Assembly: GCF_036850765.1 (NCBI RefSeq)
Contig: NC_089492.1
Span: forward strand, 68,138,982 to 68,202,981
DNA length: 64,000 nucleotides
Direction of reading: 5' to 3'
DNA from: Saccopteryx bilineata
Taxonomy: Eukaryota; Chordata; Mammalia; Chiroptera; Emballonuridae
Shown: positions 58,380-64,000 of the stretch, piece after piece
How the letters are laid out: every line of letters begins with the position of its first letter
Numbering within the stretch: the stretch's first letter is position 1
Notes under the pieces: generated by a model
Databases searched by the model: none
Seen by the model: only the letters and a program-made list of their open reading frames with translations
Told to the model about the DNA's origin: nothing
Position numbers and translations under genes: made by a program

Positions 58380-58937
58380 TGAGATGGATAGTACTTGTCA
58401 TCTATCTGTACCATGGAATATTACCCATTAATACAAAGGAATGAACTACTGACACACACAACTTGGATGAATCTCAAGAGACTATACTGAGTGAAAAAGC
58501 CAGTCTCAAAAGGTTATATACTGTATGATTCCATTTATATATTATTCTTGAAATGACAAATTATAAAAGTGGAGAATGAAGAGATTAATGGTTGCCAAGG
58601 GGTTAGAGGGTGGGGGAGGAAGGAGATGGCTGAGTCTATAAAAGGGTAACATAAGAGATCTTTGTGATAGAACTGTTCTGTATCTTGACTGGTGGTGGTC
58701 ACATAAATCTACGCGTGATGAAATTGCATAGAACTAAGTACATAAAAACACTCAGACATAAAACTGAGTAAGATTGCTGGATTGTATCAATGTTAACTAC
58801 CCAGTTGCGATATTGCACTATAATTATGCAAGAAGTTACCATAGAGCGAAACTGGGCAATAGATATATGGACTTTCTCTGTATTATTTCTTACTACTGTC
58901 TGAGAATCTACAATTATCTCAAAATAAAAAGGTTTTA
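58380..58937 (+). mobile_element. Old L1 3' end
   Basis: 'ccatggaatattacccattaatacaaaggaatgaactactgacac' (ORF2 C-terminal region) through 'ggagaatgaagagattaatggttgccaagggg' to 'ctcaaaataaaaagg' follows an old L1 3' end to its poly(A) signal. Inactive. Confidence 0.82.
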
Positions 58938-59306
58938 AAAACATACCAATTTCTCTGAATCTGGCACTGTTTTCAGACTTAATAAGATGAAATATATAAT
59001 GTGGATCTTAAAATTCTTTCTTTATGTATGCAAATCATTCATGTTATTTTTAATTCTGAAGGGAAACCTCAGCATTAGATTTTTTTAAAATCAATTTTTA
59101 GTTTTTCAATTACAGTTTACATACAATACTATATTAGTTTCAGGTGTACACCCCACTGATTAAACATTATAGACCTTATTAAGTGTTCACCCTGAAAAAT
59201 CTTGCACCTATTTGACACCATACATACTTATTAGAATATTATTGACTATATTTCCTATGCTAATAGTCATCCCCATGACTATTTTATAAAGACTAATTTG
59301 TACTTT

Positions 59307-59488
59307 AAAAAAATTTTTTTTAATTTATTCATTTTAGAGAGGAGAGAGAGAGAGAGAGAGAGAAAGGGGGGAGGAACAGGAAGCTTCAACTCCCATATGT
59401 GCCTTAGACCAGGCAAGTACAGGGTATTGAACCAGCGACCTCAGCATTCCAGGTCGATGCTTTATCCACTGTGCCACCACAGGTCAGG
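59307..59488 (-). repeat. SINE-A nested in the HAL1 3' UTR
   Basis: Complete reverse-oriented SINE-A; TSD ctaatttgtacttt at 59293-59306 and 59489-59502. Confidence 0.94.
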
Positions 59489-59848
59489 CTAATTTGTACT
59501 TTTTAATCTTTACCTTTTTCACTCATACCCCGAACTCCCGTGCTATCTGGAAGCCATCACATGTTCTCTGTATCCATAGGTCTGTTTCTATTCTGCTTGT
59601 TCATTTATTTTGTTTTTTAGATTTGATTGTTGACAAATATGTATTTATTGCCATTTTTTTCATATTTTAAATCTTTTTTCCTCTTAAAGAAGACCCTTTA
59701 ACATTTCATGTAGTACTGCTTTAGTGGTGATGAACTCCTTTTTCTTGTCTGGGAAACTCTTTATATGTCCTTCAATTTTAAATGATAGCATTGCTGGGTA
59801 GAGTAATCTGAGTTGAAGGTCCTTGCTTTACATCACTGTGAATATTTC

Positions 59849-60100
59849 TCACCACTCTCTTGTGGCCTGCAAAGTTTGTGTTGAGAAATCAGCTGATGGT
59901 CTTATGGGAGCTCCCTTGTGGGTGACTAACTGCTTTTCTCTAGCTGCATTTAAGATTCCTTTTTTGTATTTAACCTTTGGCATTTTATTTATGATGTGTC
60001 TTGGTGCAGGTCTCTTTGGGTTTATCTTGTTTTGGACTCTCTGCATACCCTGGATTTGTATACCTATTTCCTTTACCAGGTTAGGGAAGTTTTTTATCAT
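59849..60100 (-). pseudogene. L1/HAL1 ORF1 C-terminal remnant
   Basis: The minus-strand frame reads ...NKINPKRPAPRHIINKMPKV...ILNAAREKQLVTHKGAPIR...FSTQTLQATREW, the RRM/C-terminal part of L1 ORF1p, an RNA-binding chaperone that coats LINE RNA. About 83 residues stay open. Upstream coiled-coil sequence is broken and the last part continues in another frame, so it is not a functional gene. Confidence 0.82.
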
Positions 60101-61930
60101 TATTTTTTCAAGTAGGTTTTCAATGTTTTGCTTTTAGTCTTTTTCCAGCACCCCAGTGATGTGAATGTTGGTACAATAAAAGTTGTCCCAGATGCTTTTT
60201 ACACTATCTTCATTTTTTTTGGATTCTTTTTTCTTTTTGCTATTGTGATTTTTGCTTCCCTGTATTCCAAATCACTGTTTTAGTTCTCAGCTTCATCTAC
60301 TCTACTGTTGAATTCTCTGTAAATTATTTATTTCAGTCAGTATATCTCCTTCATTTTTTTAGTGGTATTTTTATGTTTTCTATGCCTTTTTTTTACTAAG
60401 TTAATTGAGCATCCTTATAACCAGTGTTTTGAACTTTTCATCTAGTAGATTGCTTGTTTCTATTTCGTTTAGTAATTTTTCTAGAGTTTTTTTTTCTTCT
60501 TCTTCTTTCATTTGGAACATGTTTGTCTCCTCATTTTGGCAGCCTCCCTGTGCTTGTTTCTATATATTAGGTAAAGTTGCTACATCTCCTGCGCTGGTAG
60601 AGTGGCCTTATGTAGTAGATGTTCTGTAGGATCCAGTGGCACTGCCCTTTATCACCCAATCTGGGCACTCAGGTGTCCCCCTGCCTCTGAGTAGACTATG
60701 TATACCCTCCTGTTGTATGTGAGCCTTGATTGTTGTTGACACATCAGTGGGAGGATTTGCCTTCAGGCCAATTGTCTGCAAGGACTGGCTGTGACCACTG
60801 ACCACTGTGGAGAACCAGCTGTGCAGAGGCATACCCCACAGAGCAGGACTCACTTCAGAGGGGTTCTGGTGCCCACTGAGTCCAACCCCTTGAGTATGTT
60901 GCTTGTAGAAGTGGTTGGGTGATGCTTTGACATGCTCTGAAGCTGTCCTGTGGCCATTTGGGAGGTGCAGGCCAAGGTCAGCCACACTCTGTGCTCTTCC
61001 CAGGGCCACCCAGCATGAGCCACAAAGCAATTTGCAGATGGCTGCTATTTGTGCTGGACTTAGAGGTACCCAGGAAAAGCTAAGCTGCAAACCAAGGCTG
61101 GGTGCTGCAAGTGCTGGGTCTAGGCCACTTAGCAAGAGGTATAGGGTCAGATGCTGCTTGTTTGAGAGGTTTTAGGAAAGTCTGAAGCATAAGCCAAGAC
61201 AGGCCATTTATATCAAAAAGCCACTGGAAACAGCTTGGATGGGCCCACAGATTTGGTGGGTTGGGGTCTCAGGGAATCTCCAGGGCTGGGTGAACAGTAT
61301 GAGCCAGGTTGATGGAGACTCGGATATGGTGCCTGCCTGCCAGTTCTGTGGGGAGAGGGTGCATCAGAAAAGGAAAAACGGCCTCTGTCAGCACTTTTGT
61401 TTGGCAGAAATCAGCCCCTCTCCCCCCAGCTCTCAACATTCCAGACAATTCAGTTCCTCTCTGTATGTCCCTGGTGCCTTTTGAACAGCTGCCCTGTGAT
61501 AGAGCTCTGAGCTAGTGAGTTAGAGTAAGTCCATGTGTAGCCCTTTAAGAGGAACTGCCTGAGACTCCAGCAGTCCTCTGTTTCCCTCAGCCACAGTCCC
61601 CACTGATTTTTACAGCCAGAAGTTACAAGGACTTTTCTTCCCAGCATTGGTGTACTAGGCTTGGGAGACCTGGTGTGGGCTGGGACCCCTTGATCCTCAA
61701 GGGTATCTCAACAGCCAACATGTCCCTCCTGATTTTTATCTGCCACATGTGGGAGTTGGGCTAGCCCCATCTACCTCTCTGTCTCACCTACCAGTTCCAA
61801 TGTGGCTTCTTCTTTAAATCCCTATTGGTAGAACTTTCATTCAGCTCAATTTCAGGTGGTTCTGAATGATGGTTTTCTGTAGTTTAGTTGCAATTTTGAT
61901 GTGGTTGTGGAAGAGCATTAGATTTTTTAA

Positions 61931-64000
61931 ACTCAAAATGACACCAAACCCATGGACCTGATCTTGATCTTACCTTTTAAATTTGGAGTTTAGGGGTTTA
62001 TTAATTTCTCTCACTTATTAGTGTCCAGTAGTTTTGCTGACAACTTCAGTAAATGTTTCTACTACTTAAGAGATTTTGTGTGAGACGTTGAATGCTGTAT
62101 TATGGGTGCATGCTATAAATACTGTTTAAAATTAGATGGCAAAGACTTCCAATTTACATCCTGCCAACTGTTTTACCACACTTTTTTTCTTGCCTGTTTG
62201 CCTGCCATGTTATCCTCCATAATGAGTGAGTTACAGTAATTGTAGCTGGAAAAATCATCATGCAAGGGGGATGGGGGGAGAAAAGCTCAAAACCTGCCTT
62301 ATTTTTAAATCAGTAAAGCTTCTGTCATTTTTTGGCCAAGTTACAGCTTCACAGCAAAGTCAAAGAACCAGTAGAGTAAATGCCACGTGGGGAAAGGCTC
62401 CGTTGAAGCATAAATTAACTGTATTTCATTTTCCCTTAATAAAGAATTTCAGTTTTTCCACAGTTAACTGTATAATCAATTTGCTCCCCTGCTGCTTTGC
62501 TAACTTGCTGTTGGCTCTACTTCAAAAATATTGAGCCGAGCCTGGAAGGGGAGATGGAGGAGGAGCTGATCTCACCGAGAAGAAATAAGCGGCTGTGATA
62601 AAACATAGTTTCTTCTTCTGGAATTTTGCTGGGCCTTTATCCTTAAATGGCCTAAACGTGTTGCCCCAAGGCCCCGCACTCTTATGGTCACTCAGCTCCC
62701 TAAGACAATACTTGGTATATTCACAGAGCTTCTGAAATCGTGTTTTGGTGACTGGATCATGTTAACATTTCAAATCCTTCTCAGTTTTCTGTTGCTTCAG
62801 ATTTTCCAGCTCTTGAATGCTTCTGGAAGACTTTCTGTTTTACCTTTTTTTTTTTTTTCATCATTTAACTATGCAAGAATTGAGAGTTCTAAATAAGAAA
62901 GTATTTTAAGTAAAGTTGCCTCCATGAGTAATGCAACATAACTTTATATCGAACGCTGCTGTGTAATCAGCACTTTAATTGTAAAATTATCCTACTGGAA
63001 GGGTTGGAGAAAACACAGAAAAAATATATTCTAGCCTAACTGCTGATTTTGTTCTTCCTGCCCTTCCCATGCCTAGAAATTATACCCTATACTATGGGTT
63101 TGTTCACTAACTTACTTGTAATTCCACATTTTCCCCTCAGCTCTCTGGATTACAAGACACAAGTTAAACATACAAGATAAACAAATATTATCTTTAGTCA
63201 CAGAATCACCAGACAAAAAGCTCTTCAGAGCAAGCCGTCTCCACCCCTCTGCATTGCTATTTCTGCTCCTCATTCCGAAAGCAGCATTTCAGTTTGAGGA
63301 CAGGACACATGGTAGAACTGGGAGAAGCAGAGTGCACCATGGTCAAACAGCCAGGAACCTCTTTATCAGCTTCAGGGCTGGGTACCCAAAATTGGATTTG
63401 TGGCCCAGATAGCTTTGTAGTCACATTAACCTCTAAGATGACTTCTGGAGGGCCTGGAAGACTGTAGGGTTACAGAACTCCCCAGATTCTTGGTATAGAA
63501 GTACACCAAGAACCTCCCATTCTCTGCAGTGGCTATTTCCATGATTTTCCTTATGGGGATAGCTTTTGCTGTATAGTTTTGGATTGTATTTCTCATTGCT
63601 CTCATTCCTGGGTCATTAATACATACTGGCTTGGGGTGGGTTTTGTTTTTGCCTTCTTTTTTGAATCTATAGTAAATCTCAGTTTTGTCTCCCTGCCTTT
63701 CCCAAGGAGTCTCCAGAAAGTATTCTAATTAACCAGATGGCTTTCTCTATTTCACTCCGTTTGGTCATCTGAAGAGAGGGCCCAGTTAAATTGATTTTTC
63801 TGAAAGACACAGTACATTTATGGCAAGATACATGAGAAGAGATAAAAAGAAATAAAAGATAAGAAAATACGCTGTTGAATATAACCTTTGCCCTTCTGGA
63901 ATCCTCAAGGTTTGATGCACACTTTAAATTATCTATAAAATCTAATAAAGCATAGTGTCCTGTCATCTGTGCATAAATCTGAGGCTTCTAGGCTTCCTGA
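61931..64000. other. Non-coding to window end, no repeats recognised
   Basis: About 2 kb without an identifiable SINE, L1 or DNA transposon. Short frames (62226-62534, 62684-62896, 63679-63966 minus) have no recognised domain. Could be conserved intergenic or intronic DNA. Confidence 0.45.

Larger units (their letters stand above)
59080..61930 (-). mobile_element. HAL1-like half-LINE (ORF1 present, ORF2 missing)
   Basis: Read on the minus strand it has a GC-richer L1-type 5' UTR (about 61930-60600), an ORF1 region with recognisable RNA-binding C-terminus (59849-60100 and on to about 59710), then a few codons of ORF2 start (MAINTYLS near 59650). It passes at once into an L1 3' UTR ('gaatagaaacagacctatggatacagagaac'). 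The whole endonuclease/reverse-transcriptase gene is absent, the organisation that defines HAL1 elements. A SINE-A interrupts the 3' UTR. Confidence 0.75.

Noticed and set aside
60608..61135. 175-codon minus-strand gene
   Set aside because: It lies in the 5' UTR of the HAL1/L1 element and has no recognisable domain.

Overview
This is nuclear DNA from a placental mammal, almost certainly a bat. Its interspersed repeats are dominated by tRNA-derived SINEs of the kind found in bats. The mix of long-headed SINEs, mariner and young-looking hAT elements fits a rhinolophoid (horseshoe-bat-like) lineage best, but I cannot fix the species by eye. L1, HAL1, L2, MIR, ERV-L/MLT2, Tigger and Charlie/MER5 relics add the general mammalian background. 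I found no complete protein-coding gene. Most open reading frames here are SINE bodies, GC-rich promoter DNA or decayed transposons.

Four SINE types recur and are named here for convenience. SINE-A is short, about 190-210 bp, with a GCCTGACCTGTGG head. SINE-B is about 310-360 bp, has a GCCTGACCAGG head and carries repeated 'gcttgagc' modules. SINE-C is about 360-400 bp, with a GGCCCTGGCCGG head that folds almost like a tRNA. SINE-D is about 150-190 bp, with a CCCTGGCCAGGTAGCTCAGTTGG head, and looks older. All four have A-box and B-box like internal promoters, CT-rich bodies, A-rich tails and target-site duplications (TSDs).

Layout. 1-12 kb is a repeat-rich flank. 12-15.5 kb is an AT-rich block unusually free of young repeats. 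15.6-18.1 kb is a large CpG island with GC boxes and paired CCAAT motifs. It contains an ATG in a strong Kozak context on the minus strand, followed 13 codons later by a possible splice donor. The simplest reading is the promoter and first exon of a minus-strand gene whose intron 1 fills the left part of the window; a divergent plus-strand transcript is possible. 18-64 kb is intergenic or intronic and records a dense insertion history: a SINE cluster at 21.7-23.2 kb, an L1 broken by four later insertions at 23.2-26 kb, a composite L1 insertion with signs of 3' transduction at 26-26.9 kb, an MLT2-like LTR and an ERV-L pol relic at 31-34 kb, a templated copy patched into a SINE at 35.9 kb, an internally deleted mariner at 42.4-43 kb, a triple-nested SINE/hAT/SINE at 50.3-51.1 kb, a 46-bp perfect inverted repeat at 53.1 kb, and a HAL1 (half-LINE) at 59-61.9 kb.

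Most promising for a second look: the composite L1-tailed element with an unidentified 5' module, the 53.1 kb hairpin, the non-local templated insertion at 35.9 kb, and the mariner derivative that keeps only its DNA-binding domain as an open frame. All family names come from reading motifs by eye; none was confirmed by a database search.
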